From assembly GCA_902775475.1 (NCBI GenBank), contig CACYME010000026.1:1-63455 (forward strand): 63,455 nucleotides of DNA. The letters are read 5' to 3'. This document shows, piece after piece, positions 36,311 through 44,859 of this stretch (its first letter is position 1; each line of letters starts with the position of its first letter). Under the pieces are notes generated by a model. The model was not told the origin of the DNA. It worked only from the letters and a program-made list of their open reading frames with translations, and did not search any database. This stretch comes from an uncultured Prevotellaceae bacterium (GTDB taxonomy: Bacteria > Bacteroidota > Bacteroidia > Bacteroidales > Bacteroidaceae). The translations under genes were made by a program, and so were the position numbers.

Positions 36311-38701
36311 ATGAACAAGCATATCATCTTTTCTATCCTACTTGCCCTCATCGCAGCCAACGGATGGGCACAGAAAATCTGGACCAATCCGGGCTATCGT
36401 AACGAACCGCACGGATTCCAGTTTGATGTCAACGAAGTGGAGTTCCGGCCTGACGAGACTGTACTGCACATCACCGTCAGTAACCATCCTAATGCCAAGT
36501 TCTCCTTCGGGAAATGCACCGTGCTGAAGACGGAGGACGGACTGTCGTACCCCATCATCAGCGCAAAGAAGACACGAGACGGTGAGACAGACCTTGCGCT
36601 CGACACGCATATCCCCATTCCCGAATCTGGTAAGACCGACGTGGCGCTCCACTTCCAACCATTGCCTCAGGATGTCAGGCAGTTTGACCTTGTCGAAGGT
36701 TACGCCCGCAACTTCTTTAAGATATGGGACATCACTGACCCTGCCTACAAGCAGCAGGCATCGCTCTTCAACAGCAGTTGGCGCAACGTAGAAACTGGCG
36801 AATGGGTTATCAGCCTCTTCAATGATTATGCTGTATATAATAATAAGGTGTGGCAGTACGAGAAGAAGTCAGACAAGAAGATTGTGCTATCCGTTGGCAA
36901 TGACAAGATAGTCATCTCTATCGGCAAAGAGAAGGAAGGCAAGCGCACGTTCAATATGGACGGCAAGAAGCTGACGCTCTCTGCTATTACCACCAGCACC
37001 ATTACCGACTATCCAACAGCCGACGAGACAACCTTTAATACCGAATTGAAAGAGGGTAATGCCGTTGTAAGCGGTTGGCTGAGATACCCAGAAGAGATGC
37101 TCCAAAATAGACTGACAGTCGAGGCTTCGCTTGGTAACGTCGCTACCGATGACTATACTCATCATTCCACGCAGGCCGACTCTTTGGGCCGCTTCGAGTT
37201 GAACGTTCCGCTCGTTGGCACACAGGGAGTCTCCCTGCTTATACGAAATGGTCAGAATGAGCCTATTGACGGCGTCAGCGTTGTACTGACGCCTGGCGAG
37301 AAGTATTTCATGCAGAAAGACTACAAGTCATCGCAGACGCTCTTTATGGGTGATGACGCCCGACTGCAGAACGAGTTGCAGGCAGAGAGTCCACACATGG
37401 ATTATGTAGGTTTCATCGATAACCCCGTGAGCGATGACTCCGTAAGGGTCATGGCACAGAAGTGGATACAAAGCTATGAGCGGTGCGTGGCTCAGGATAA
37501 GGACTTCCTAACTCAGCACCCCAACATGAGCAAACGCTTTCGTGACTATATCCGTGAGAGCCAACGCATAAACGTCTGTTCCCAGCTATTGATGATGCAC
37601 TATGACACCTATACCCGCTTGTTGCCTGCCGACGTGATGGAGTGGGTAGAAGAGCACTCGGCCATTGACACTTCACTGTCTGTCAATCTCATTAGCGGAA
37701 TGGCATCGATGCTGAGATACAAGCGCGAATGTTATACTTGGGCCGACCCACGAATCAATCTGCTGTGGGGAAGGGCCTCCGTCCTGCCCTGGCTTCAGTC
37801 GAAAGGCATGCTCCGTCTCAGCGAGGAAGACCATGTCGCCATCGGTCAGGTTGAGCAGATGAACAGGGAAATCTTCGCTCTTTATACCCGGATAAAAGAC
37901 CGCAGCGTGCTCAATGACTCCATCAGTGGTGTTCAGGAGAAATACGCGGCGTATGTCGATGCGGCCAACAAGATACAAGAGCGTGCTGACTACCAGGAGG
38001 CACTGAACACGCTGTGCATTGGCGGCGAGCAAGGTATTGCCAATGACATCATCGACTTGCTTGTCACCGACCCGCTCGTCAACAGCGTGTATCATGCACA
38101 GATACTCAACGAATATATTGACCACGAGCGGTGCGCGCTTCCAGAGGAACTGGAGCCTTACATCGCACTCATCAAGGAACCGTACTTCAGGAATCTCATC
38201 ACCAAGAAGAACGACTACTTCAAGCAACTGATGAAGGAAAAGGAAGCGGCAGTGAATTCAGTCCTCCATCCGTCGTCGGATGTGGAAGGACTCACCGACG
38301 GCAAGGCTATCATCGACAAGATTGTCGAACCTTACCGGGGCAAGATGGTGTATCTTGACATCTGGGGCACGTGGTGCGCACCATGCAAGCGAAAGTTGAG
38401 CGAGTCGCACAAACTCAAGGCCGAACTTGGGGACTACGACATCGTGTATCTCTACTTAGCCAACCGTTCGCCTGAAAAGTCGTGGAAGAACGTCATCGCC
38501 GAGTATGACCTCACAGAGCCTAATTGCGTTCACTACAACCTGCCAGCCGAGCAGCAGCACGCCGTTGAGCAGTATGTGGGTCTGACTGGCTACCCCACCT
38601 ACCGGCTCTTCGACAAGCAAGGACGTATGCACCACCTCAATTGGCTCGACGACGAAAACCTGTCTGAGTTCAAGAAGAAACTTGATGCGCTGGGAGAATA
38701 G
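36311..38701 (+). CDS. Large periplasmic thioredoxin-like (TlpA-type) protein
   Basis: 796 aa with a signal peptide (MNKHIIFSILLALIAANGWA). Residues ~20-330 are beta-rich, ~340-640 mostly helical and unrecognised. The last ~140 residues form a TlpA-like thioredoxin domain with an intact redox motif (IWGTWCAPCKRKLSESHKLK, Cys at about 690 and 693) and the cis-Pro loop TGYPTYRLF. Probably a thiol-disulfide oxidoreductase or reductant carrier in the periplasm. It follows the adaptor gene by 72 bp on the same strand, so it may share the exporter's transcription. No obvious promoter of its own. Confidence 0.78.
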   Translation: MNKHIIFSILLALIAANGWAQKIWTNPGYRNEPHGFQFDVNEVEFRPDETVLHITVSNHPNAKFSFGKCTVLKTEDGLSYPIISAKKTRDGETDLALDTHIPIPESGKTDVALHFQPLPQDVRQFDLVEGYARNFFKIWDITDPAYKQQASLFNSSWRNVETGEWVISLFNDYAVYNNKVWQYEKKSDKKIVLSVGNDKIVISIGKEKEGKRTFNMDGKKLTLSAITTSTITDYPTADETTFNTELKEGNAVVSGWLRYPEEMLQNRLTVEASLGNVATDDYTHHSTQADSLGRFELNVPLVGTQGVSLLIRNGQNEPIDGVSVVLTPGEKYFMQKDYKSSQTLFMGDDARLQNELQAESPHMDYVGFIDNPVSDDSVRVMAQKWIQSYERCVAQDKDFLTQHPNMSKRFRDYIRESQRINVCSQLLMMHYDTYTRLLPADVMEWVEEHSAIDTSLSVNLISGMASMLRYKRECYTWADPRINLLWGRASVLPWLQSKGMLRLSEEDHVAIGQVEQMNREIFALYTRIKDRSVLNDSISGVQEKYAAYVDAANKIQERADYQEALNTLCIGGEQGIANDIIDLLVTDPLVNSVYHAQILNEYIDHERCALPEELEPYIALIKEPYFRNLITKKNDYFKQLMKEKEAAVNSVLHPSSDVEGLTDGKAIIDKIVEPYRGKMVYLDIWGTWCAPCKRKLSESHKLKAELGDYDIVYLYLANRSPEKSWKNVIAEYDLTEPNCVHYNLPAEQQHAVEQYVGLTGYPTYRLFDKQGRMHHLNWLDDENLSEFKKKLDALGE

Positions 38702-38760
38702 GAAATGTGACCTCTCCACCTCCATCGATGCCGAGGTGTTAGAGTCGCCCATAAAGAAAT

Positions 38761-38857
38761 TTGTGGGGAATGGATGGTTCTTGAGAGAAAATTCTGTGGG
38801 GATTAGCACATTTTGTTGATTTATATTTGTGGGGATTGGATAATTTTGCTATCTTTG
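38761..38857 (+). promoter_or_regulatory. Promoter and three TGTGGGGATT repeats before the AAA/DUF4143 gene
   Basis: A TTTG (38826-38829) and TATCTTTG (38850-38857), 20 bp apart, form a standard Bacteroidota promoter. TTGTGGGGAATGGA (38761), CTGTGGGGATTA (38794) and TTGTGGGGATTGGA (38827) repeat every ~33 bp, three helical turns, and the last one fills the space between the two promoter boxes. This is a good layout for an operator bound by a repressor. Confidence 0.6.
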
Positions 38858-38888
38858 CACCGTAAACGCTGCGAAAACAAAGGGCTTT

Positions 38889-40223
38889 ATGGAAGAAAGG
38901 CTGTTCAAAAGAAAGATTTATGCTCAATTGCTGAACTGGAAGCAGGAATCGGACGGTAAGAGTGCATTGCTTGTTGAAGGCGCACGACGTGTCGGCAAGT
39001 CGACCATCGTGGAAACCTTTGCCAAAAACGAATATGAGTCGTACTTGCTGATAGACTTTAACAAGGCATCGAAGGCCATCAAGGATTTGTTCAACGACCT
39101 AATGGATTTGGACTACCTGTTCCTGTATCTCCAGACTGCATATCATGTGACACTGAAGCCACGGAAATCTGTCATCATCTTTGATGAGGTGCAGAAGTGT
39201 CCGATGGCACGTCAGGCCATCAAATATCTGGTTGAAGACGGACGTTACGATTACATTGAAACGGGTTCGCTCATCAGCATCAAGAAAAATACCGATGGCA
39301 TAACTATACCAAGCGAAGAGGACAGGATACAGATGAATCCGATGGATTTTGAGGAGTTCCGATGGGCATTGGGCGACGAAGCAACGGTTCCACTGTTACG
39401 CAAGTTTTGGGAACAACAGCACGCCCTTGGACCTGCCCATAGGGAAATGGCTCGCAACCTGCGGCTATATATGCTGGTGGGTGGTATGCCGCAGGCCGTT
39501 AATGCCTACCTTGACACCAATAACTTCAGTAAGGTGGATCAAGTGAAGCGGCGCATACTCAAACTTTATGAAGACGACTTTCTGAAGATAGACCCCTCAG
39601 GGCGAGCATCGGTCATGTTCCGTTCCATCCCCGGACAGCTAAGCCGAAATGCCATACGATATGTGCCTTATGCAGCTGTTGGGAAGGTGGACGAAGATAA
39701 AATGACAGAACTGCTGAAAGACCTTGAAGACAGCAAGACGGTAAACATGTGCTATCACGTCAACGACCCACAGACGGGTATGGGGCTAACGAAGAACAAA
39801 GACCAATTCAAGATGTTTGTGTGCGACACAGGGCTGTTCATCACGCAGGCTTTTTGGGACAAGAGTTTTACGGAGAATATCATTTACGAGAAGCTTTTGG
39901 CAGACAAGCTACCTGCCAACCTGGGCTATGTTTATGAAAATCTTGTGGCCCAGATGCTGGTGGCTGCAGGGAAAGAACTCTTCTACCACACTTGGCCACG
40001 TGATGAGAAGCACTACTATGAGACAGACTTCCTACTGTCTTGCGGAGCAAAGATTTGTCCTGTAGAGGTGAAGTCGTCGAGCAGTAAGTCACATGCTTCG
40101 CTTGATGAGTTCTGTCGTGTTTATTCGTCCAGGATATTGTGGCGATATCTGGTGTATACCAAGGACTTTGCAAAGGACCAAGAAACCATTATGCTACCAG
40201 CATACATGGTACCGTTTTTATGA
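38889..40223 (+). CDS. AAA_14/DUF4143 ATP-binding protein
   Basis: 444 aa, cytosolic. N-terminal AAA_14 domain with Walker A GARRVGKST at ~31-39 and Walker B SVIIFDEVQKC; a central winged-helix-like part (LYMLVGGMPQAVNAYLDTNN). The C-terminal DUF4143 domain has PD-(D/E)xK-type residues (YYETDFLLSCGAKICPVEVK, with D, E and K in place). This family is abundant in Bacteroidota genomes and its role is not settled. It has its own promoter and operator-like repeats, and the response regulator starts 27 bp downstream, so the sensor genes may be co-transcribed with it. Confidence 0.82.
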   Translation: MEERLFKRKIYAQLLNWKQESDGKSALLVEGARRVGKSTIVETFAKNEYESYLLIDFNKASKAIKDLFNDLMDLDYLFLYLQTAYHVTLKPRKSVIIFDEVQKCPMARQAIKYLVEDGRYDYIETGSLISIKKNTDGITIPSEEDRIQMNPMDFEEFRWALGDEATVPLLRKFWEQQHALGPAHREMARNLRLYMLVGGMPQAVNAYLDTNNFSKVDQVKRRILKLYEDDFLKIDPSGRASVMFRSIPGQLSRNAIRYVPYAAVGKVDEDKMTELLKDLEDSKTVNMCYHVNDPQTGMGLTKNKDQFKMFVCDTGLFITQAFWDKSFTENIIYEKLLADKLPANLGYVYENLVAQMLVAAGKELFYHTWPRDEKHYYETDFLLSCGAKICPVEVKSSSSKSHASLDEFCRVYSSRILWRYLVYTKDFAKDQETIMLPAYMVPFL

Positions 40224-40250
40224 AGAAATAGAATATAAGTATTACCAGAA

Positions 40251-41618
40251 ATGATTCTCGTAGTTGACGACGATAAGAATATCCGGCTCTCGCTGAAGCT
40301 CATACTGGAGCGCAACGAGTATGTGGTGGCCCTGGCCGAAGGACCAAAGGAGGCCATGCAGATAGTACGCAACACGCCAGCCGTGGAGCTGGTGCTGATG
40401 GACATGAATTACACCCGCGCTACCGACGGCGAGGAGGGGCTGACGCTGCTCAAGCAGGTAAAGGTGTTCCGCCCCGATGTGCCTTGTATCCTGATGACGG
40501 CATGGGGCAGCATCGACCTGGCCGTGCAGGGGATGCGGGCTGGTGCCTTCGACTTCATCACCAAGCCGTGGAACAATGGCGTGCTGTTAGACAGGATAGA
40601 GACGGCCATCAAGATAAACAATGCAAGTCTTGCTACTCTGCCGATTCAAAGTTCACCGATTGTCGGCACCTCCCTCTCTGGTATTCTCGCTACTGTGGCT
40701 CGTGTTGCCCCTACCAATGCCCCAGTCCTGATTACGGGCGAGAGCGGCACGGGCAAGGAACTCATTGCCGAGGCCATCCACCGCCAGAGCAAGCGTGCCA
40801 ACGGTCCGTTTGTGAAGGTGAACCTCGGCGGCATCAGCACGTCGCTCTTCGAGAGCGAGATGTTCGGCCACAAGAAAGGGGCGTTTACCGATGCCAAGGC
40901 CGACCGCGTGGGGCGCTTCGAGATGGCCAACGGCGGCACCATCTTCCTCGACGAGATTGGCGAGCTGTCGCTGGCCAGCCAGGTGAAGCTGCTGCGGGTG
41001 CTGCAGGACCAGACCTACGAGGTGCTGGGCGACAGCGAGACACGCCGCACCGACGTGCGCGTGGTCTGCGCCACGAATGTCGATTTGCGGGCGATGGTAG
41101 AGGAGCATACCTTCCGCGAGGACCTGTTCTACCGCATCAACATCATCAACCTGCACATGCCGCCCCTGCGCGAACGCCGCGAGGACATTCCGCTGCTGGT
41201 GGACCACTTCCTGCGCATGGCTTGCGAGGCGAATCACCTGCCACCAATAAAAGCCGACGACGAGGCCATTGCTTATCTGCAGACGCTTCCCTTCCCCGGC
41301 AACATACGCGAGCTGAAGAACCTGGTGGAACGAACGCTGCTGATGAAGCCGCGCCCCCAGACCCTGCTTCCCGAAGGGAGAGGGGACTGGACGCTTACAG
41401 CCCAAGACTTCCAGAGCAGCTATTCTTCCGTTCAAAGCCAGTCAGCCCCCCTCTCCCCTGCGAAAGGGGGCGAGGGCGAGGCTTCCCTTTTTTCGCTCGA
41501 GCGCGCTGCCATCGTTGCCAGCATGGCCAAGCATAAAGGCAACCTCTCGCTCGTGGCCAAGGAGCTGGGCATCAGCCGGGGCGCACTCTACCGCAAGATA
41601 GAGAAGCACGGACTCTGA
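40251..41618 (+). CDS. NtrC-family sigma-54 response regulator
   Basis: 455 aa. Receiver domain with acidic pocket D6-D8 and phospho-acceptor D51, and K103 in ITKPWN. AAA+ activator domain: Walker A GESGTGKE at 163-170, the sigma-54 contact loop GAFTDA at 210-215 (GAFTGA in most activators), Walker B GGTIFLDEIG and the Arg finger region LFYRIN. C-terminal Fis-type HTH (NLSLVAKELGISRGALYRKI). It should bind DNA as a dimer and drive sigma-54 promoters. The only sigma-54-like promoters I see in the window are those at 24171 and 33342, so I infer that it activates the exporter operons. Palindromic repeats sit in the linker before the HTH (41364-41390 and 41445-41485). The kinase follows. Confidence 0.93.
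   Translation: MILVVDDDKNIRLSLKLILERNEYVVALAEGPKEAMQIVRNTPAVELVLMDMNYTRATDGEEGLTLLKQVKVFRPDVPCILMTAWGSIDLAVQGMRAGAFDFITKPWNNGVLLDRIETAIKINNASLATLPIQSSPIVGTSLSGILATVARVAPTNAPVLITGESGTGKELIAEAIHRQSKRANGPFVKVNLGGISTSLFESEMFGHKKGAFTDAKADRVGRFEMANGGTIFLDEIGELSLASQVKLLRVLQDQTYEVLGDSETRRTDVRVVCATNVDLRAMVEEHTFREDLFYRINIINLHMPPLRERREDIPLLVDHFLRMACEANHLPPIKADDEAIAYLQTLPFPGNIRELKNLVERTLLMKPRPQTLLPEGRGDWTLTAQDFQSSYSSVQSQSAPLSPAKGGEGEASLFSLERAAIVASMAKHKGNLSLVAKELGISRGALYRKIEKHGL
41364..41485 (+). repeat. Two in-frame GC palindromes in the response regulator linker
   Basis: CTTCCC-GAA-GGGAGAGGGG (from ~41366) gives LLPEGRGDW. CCCCCCTCTCCCCT-GCG-AAAGGGGGCGAGGG (41446-41477) gives APLSPAKGGEGEASL. Both lie between the AAA+ and HTH domains, where length can vary freely. 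Confidence 0.65.
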
Positions 41619-41624
41619 GAAGTG

Positions 41625-41700
41625 ATGAGTGAGAAGTGAGAAGTGATGAGTGATGAGTGAGAAGTGATGAGTGAGAAGTGATGAGTGAAGAATTTGTTTT
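41625..41700 (+). repeat. GTGATGAGTGAGAA repeat spacer
   Basis: About eight copies of a 7-mer pair (AAGTGAT/GAGTGAG) fill the 99-bp gap between regulator and kinase genes. Confidence 0.6.
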
Positions 41701-41717
41701 CGCCTGAATGTGAATAG

Positions 41718-42986
41718 ATGAAACTGAAACACTATTTCCTGCTGCTCGTCGTGGGCATCGTCCTGCTGGCCGTCATCGCCATCGTCGGCACGTTCCGCAG
41801 CCACCAGACGCTGTACTACATTGCCGAGGTGTTTGCCGTGGTGCTGCTCGTCTACCTCTGGCATTTCTACCGCAAGACGATTCGGCCCTATGACACGCTG
41901 ATCGGGGGCGTGGAACTGGTGAAAGACCTCGACCTGACCACGCGTCTGGCCCCGTCGGGGCAACACGAGACCGACGTCATCGTCCACACGTTCAACGAGC
42001 TGCTGAGCCGTCTGCGCAGTGAGCATCTCAAGCTGGAGGAGCAGTACACCTTCCTGAACCTGCTCATCGAGGCCTCGCCGATGGGCGTCATCCAGTGCGA
42101 CCTCGACGGCAACGTCACCTCCATGAATCCCGCCGCCCGGCGGATGCTCTCGCCCACCGTCGAGGAGACTATGCGCTCGCTGCCCCTCGAACAGACGACG
42201 ACGGTGCGCATTCCCGGCGAGCCACAGCTCTTCCGCATCAGCCACCTGTCGTTCCTCGACCGCGGCTACCGGCACCCCTTCTTCCTCATCGAGTCGCTCA
42301 CGTCAGAGGTGCGCCTCGCTGAGAAGGCGGCCTACGAGCGCGTCATCCGCATGATTGCCCACGAGGTGAACAACAGCGTGGCAGGCCTTATAAGCCAGGG
42401 TGAGGCTGTTGAGCGGCTCACCGCCCTCTCGGCCTTCGTCACCCGCTTTGCCGAAGTAGTAAAAATTCCGCAGCCCCAGTTCCTGCTCTGCGACCTCAGC
42501 GAGGAGGTGGAGGCCTGCCAGCCCTTCCTCGAAAACCTGTGCACGCAGGCCCACGTGAGCATCAGCTTCCGCCTGACCGACGATGCCATACCCGTCCACC
42601 TCGACAGCGTACTCTTCCAGCAGGTGCTCATCAACATCGTGAAGAATGCCGTAGAGAGCATCACGGAAAAGGGCACCGCTACTGCTTCCGAGGGGGCTTC
42701 CATCGTCGTGCAGGTGAAAAAGACGGCAGCGAACCCCTCTAAGGGCGAAGGGGGAGCCTCTCTCGTCGTCACCGACAATGGTCACGGCATCCCGCCATCG
42801 GTGGCCAGCCACCTTTTCACCCCGTTCTTCTCCACCAAGCCGCAGGGGCAGGGGCTGGGCCTGCTGCTCATACGCGACGTGCTCACCGCCCATCACTGCA
42901 CGTTCAGCCTCCTGACAGACCCTAACGACGGCCTCACCCGCTTCACCATCCTGTTTCCCACGAAGATGGATAAACCTTCGTCGTGA
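41718..42986 (+). CDS. Sensor histidine kinase, partner of the sigma-54 regulator
   Basis: 422 aa. Two N-terminal transmembrane helices (~5-25 and ~35-52) with almost no periplasmic loop between them, so the signal is probably sensed in or near the membrane. Then a HAMP-like segment (RPYDTLIGGVELVKDLDLTT), a PAS domain (~110-200) and the catalytic core with phospho-acceptor H215 in MIAHEVNNSV. The HATPase part has N-box IVKNAVESI, G1 DNGHGIPP and G2 GQGLGLLLIRD. An in-frame palindromic repeat (ANPSKGEGGASL, ~339-350) lies just before the G1 box. Pairs with the regulator upstream. Confidence 0.9.
   Translation: MKLKHYFLLLVVGIVLLAVIAIVGTFRSHQTLYYIAEVFAVVLLVYLWHFYRKTIRPYDTLIGGVELVKDLDLTTRLAPSGQHETDVIVHTFNELLSRLRSEHLKLEEQYTFLNLLIEASPMGVIQCDLDGNVTSMNPAARRMLSPTVEETMRSLPLEQTTTVRIPGEPQLFRISHLSFLDRGYRHPFFLIESLTSEVRLAEKAAYERVIRMIAHEVNNSVAGLISQGEAVERLTALSAFVTRFAEVVKIPQPQFLLCDLSEEVEACQPFLENLCTQAHVSISFRLTDDAIPVHLDSVLFQQVLINIVKNAVESITEKGTATASEGASIVVQVKKTAANPSKGEGGASLVVTDNGHGIPPSVASHLFTPFFSTKPQGQGLGLLLIRDVLTAHHCTFSLLTDPNDGLTRFTILFPTKMDKPSS
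42733..42760 (+). repeat. In-frame GC palindrome in the kinase gene
   Basis: ACCCCTCT-AAGGGCG-AAGGGGGAGCCTC, translated NPSKGEGGASL, between two strands of the ATPase domain. Confidence 0.6.
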
Positions 42987-43006
42987 AGGGGCGCAGACGA
43001 GAGAGA

Positions 43007-43396
43007 GGTTTCAAATTGTAAGCACTTTTCGGTGAGTTTTCAAAAAATGGGCCGATTTACCCCCCAAAAAACAGGGGGTCTTCTGAAAAAAAGTGTTCGA
43101 GGCCGAAAATAAGCCAATTTTGAGAGGTGTTCGTAAACGGCTATTTATCAATGGTTTGCGGTCAAAATCGAAAAATTTGGCGGTCGATGGCTCGAAAAAG
43201 TCAACGCCGCAGAAAAATTTGGCGTTGACTTTTTTCAAAAAAGCGTTCGTTCGGAAGTGAAAAAAACGGCAAAATTCTCAAAATAGAATGCACGGCTCAA
43301 AAACGCCATTTTTCGTTCTGTTTTGCTTCGTCGCCGTGACGTTTTTTTGTCGAACTATTTTCTACAAAAAATTGTAAGCACCAAATTTGAGTTTTC
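43007..43396 (+). repeat. AT-rich non-coding repeat, copy B (right bracket)
   Basis: 390-bp direct copy of element A, beginning 20 bp after the kinase stop codon. AATTGTAAGCAC ends lie at 43014-43025 and 43370-43381. The core hairpin is at 43195-43208 and 43221-43234 (14 bp, perfect). Against A it lacks about 80 bp in the middle and has scattered substitutions. Together A and B enclose 24054-43006. Confidence 0.85.
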
Positions 43397-43464
43397 TAAA
43401 ATAAGTCCACTTGAAAAATTCAAGCAATGAGCAATACTGCTTCAAAATCACGCGCAGCAGCTAC

Positions 43465-43488
43465 CATCCCTTCAAAGGGAGGGGAAGG
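43465..43488 (+). repeat. Intergenic GC palindrome
   Basis: CATCCCTTCAAAGGGAGGGG, same family as the in-frame palindromes but between genes. The rest of 43397-43557 shows no gene. Confidence 0.55.
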
Positions 43489-43557
43489 CAACGGGTAGGC
43501 GGCCAAAGGTTGGGAATGCGGCTGCGCATTAGTTCCCACAGGTAACAGGCCCCGTTC

Positions 43558-43668
43558 GGTCGAATTTGCAATTCGACCGCTCTGAGTATAAGCATTTTTA
43601 ATGCGAAAAGACAGGTTTAGCGGATTGAAAATCCTTATACTCTATACGGCCGGATTGCAAATCCGGCC
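43558..43668. repeat. Nested palindrome element overlapping the fRMsr 3' end
   Basis: Three perfect inverted repeats are nested or adjacent: GGTCGAATT-TGC-AATTCGACC (43558-43578), GAGTATAAG (43584-43592) with CTTATACTC (43634-43642), and GGCCGGATT-GCA-AATCCGGCC (43648-43668). This compact ~110-bp unit has the look of a small non-autonomous mobile repeat. Its right arm encodes the last residues of the neighbouring protein. Confidence 0.7.
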
Positions 43669-44121
43669 AACGATTGCTGAGATGCTACGGCAGATTTGCT
43701 CCAGGAAGCGGCGGTCGGTGTCGTCGAAGGTGGCAAGCTCGGTGCTGTCGATGTCGAGCACGGCAGAGACCTGGCCATCGGCGGCGATGACGGGCACCAC
43801 GATTTCTGAGCGCGACAGACTGCTGCAGGCGATGTGACCAGGGAACAGCTCCACGTCGGGCACCACGATGGTCTGGCGCTGCTGCCATGCCGTGCCGCAG
43901 ACGCCTCGGCCAAAGGCTATGCGGGTGCAGGCCACAGGCCCCTGGAACGGACCCAGGCGCAGCTCACGGCCACAGACGCGGTAGAAGCCAGTCCAGAAAA
44001 AGCCCATCTGCTCGTGGATGGCGGCACACACGTTGGCCATCACGCTGATGGCGTCGTCTTCTCCCTCGGTCAGCGCTGCCACCTGACGGGCGAGCAGCTG
44101 GTATTTCTCTTCTTTTTCCAT
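43642..44121 (-). CDS. msrC: Free methionine-(R)-sulfoxide reductase (GAF type)
   Basis: 159 aa GAF-domain enzyme that reduces free Met-R-sulfoxide in the cytoplasm with thioredoxin. Seen: the family pattern GPVACTRIAFGRGVCGTAWQ with two cysteines near 84 and 94 and a third in HIACSS near 118, which together form the active-site/recycling set, and the metal-free GAF pocket FWTGFYR. The C-terminal GRICNPAV is encoded by the palindrome at 43648-43668, so the original end has probably been replaced or extended. Symbol follows E. coli usage. Confidence 0.88.
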   Translation of the reverse strand: MEKEEKYQLLARQVAALTEGEDDAISVMANVCAAIHEQMGFFWTGFYRVCGRELRLGPFQGPVACTRIAFGRGVCGTAWQQRQTIVVPDVELFPGHIACSSLSRSEIVVPVIAADGQVSAVLDIDSTELATFDDTDRRFLEQICRSISAIVGRICNPAV

Positions 44122-44139
44122 GCTATGTGAGTGTTGCGA

Positions 44140-44382
44140 TTAAGGCACGGGGTCGTAGCCGCTGCCTCCCCAGGGGTGACAGCGGAGAATTCGGCGCACG
44201 GCGAGGTAGAGCCCTTTGAAGGGGCCATACTTCTCGATGGCTTCGCGTGCGTATTGTGAACAAGTGGGGGTGAAACGGCACACGGATGGCGTGAAAGGGG
44301 TGATGAACTGCTGGTAGAACAGGATGGGCAGCAGCAACAGCCACTTCAGTGGCCAGCAGAGAATATGCCACAGGCGTTTCAT
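44140..44382 (-). CDS. yidD: Membrane protein insertion efficiency factor YidD
   Basis: 80 aa. Hydrophobic N-terminal helix ([20 protein letters not shown]), then the conserved [20 protein letters not shown] and [12 protein letters not shown] with the three family cysteines (CRF, CSQ, CHP). Helps YidC-dependent insertion of inner-membrane proteins. It overlaps rnpA by 4 bp, the standard rnpA-yidD arrangement. Confidence 0.96.
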   Translation of the reverse strand: MKRLWHILCWPLKWLLLLPILFYQQFITPFTPSVCRFTPTCSQYAREAIEKYGPFKGLYLAVRRILRCHPWGGSGYDPVP

Positions 44383-44837
44383 AGGGGACAGGGGGTGAGG
44401 ATGGCCTTCTGGGCTATGCGTTGCAGGATGCTCCTCATGCGCTTGTCAACCTCCGGCGAGGACAGATGGCTGTCGGAGAGCCACACGAAGGCGATGGCCA
44501 GCTGCTCGCCGACGGGCACGGTCTGCAAGAGCAGCGGCTTGTGGTGGCGATAAGCCTCGCGCACCTGGCGCTTCACGCGGTTGCGGTCAACGGCATGCTT
44601 GAAACGGCGCTTGGGCACACTGATGAGTATCTGGGCCACGGGGTCGCACGGAGTATCATTTGCCACGGACTCACTCGGACTATCAGTAGCCACGGACATA
44701 TTCGGACTTTGGCGGACGATGTAGACGGCACGTAACGGGAAGGCGACCAGAGAGTGGCTCTGACCGCCTGTAAAGAGTTCGTCTATTAGCTTCTGGCTAA
44801 CGATACGCTCTTTCTTTGAAAGACCGTGTTCCGACAT
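44379..44837 (-). CDS. rnpA: Ribonuclease P protein component
   Basis: 152 aa, about 25 longer than usual. The RNR motif region [20 protein letters not shown] (~72-91) and N-terminal [20 protein letters not shown] are typical; it binds RNase P RNA for tRNA 5' maturation. Residues ~42-66 ([20 protein letters not shown]) are an insertion between two beta strands and are encoded by two direct copies of GCCACGGACnnnnTCGGACT (44658-44710). Relatives of this repeat lie in the spacer upstream (44860-44905). Protein function is probably kept because the insert is in a loop. Confidence 0.94.
   Translation of the reverse strand: MSEHGLSKKERIVSQKLIDELFTGGQSHSLVAFPLRAVYIVRQSPNMSVATDSPSESVANDTPCDPVAQILISVPKRRFKHAVDRNRVKRQVREAYRHHKPLLLQTVPVGEQLAIAFVWLSDSHLSSPEVDKRMRSILQRIAQKAILTPCPL
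44656..44715 (-). repeat. In-frame CCACGGAC repeat in rnpA
   Basis: Two tandem ~27-bp units beginning GCCACGGAC and containing TCGGACT, different from the GC palindrome family. Confidence 0.65.
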
Positions 44838-44859
44838 CTATATTGATAAATATTCGCTT

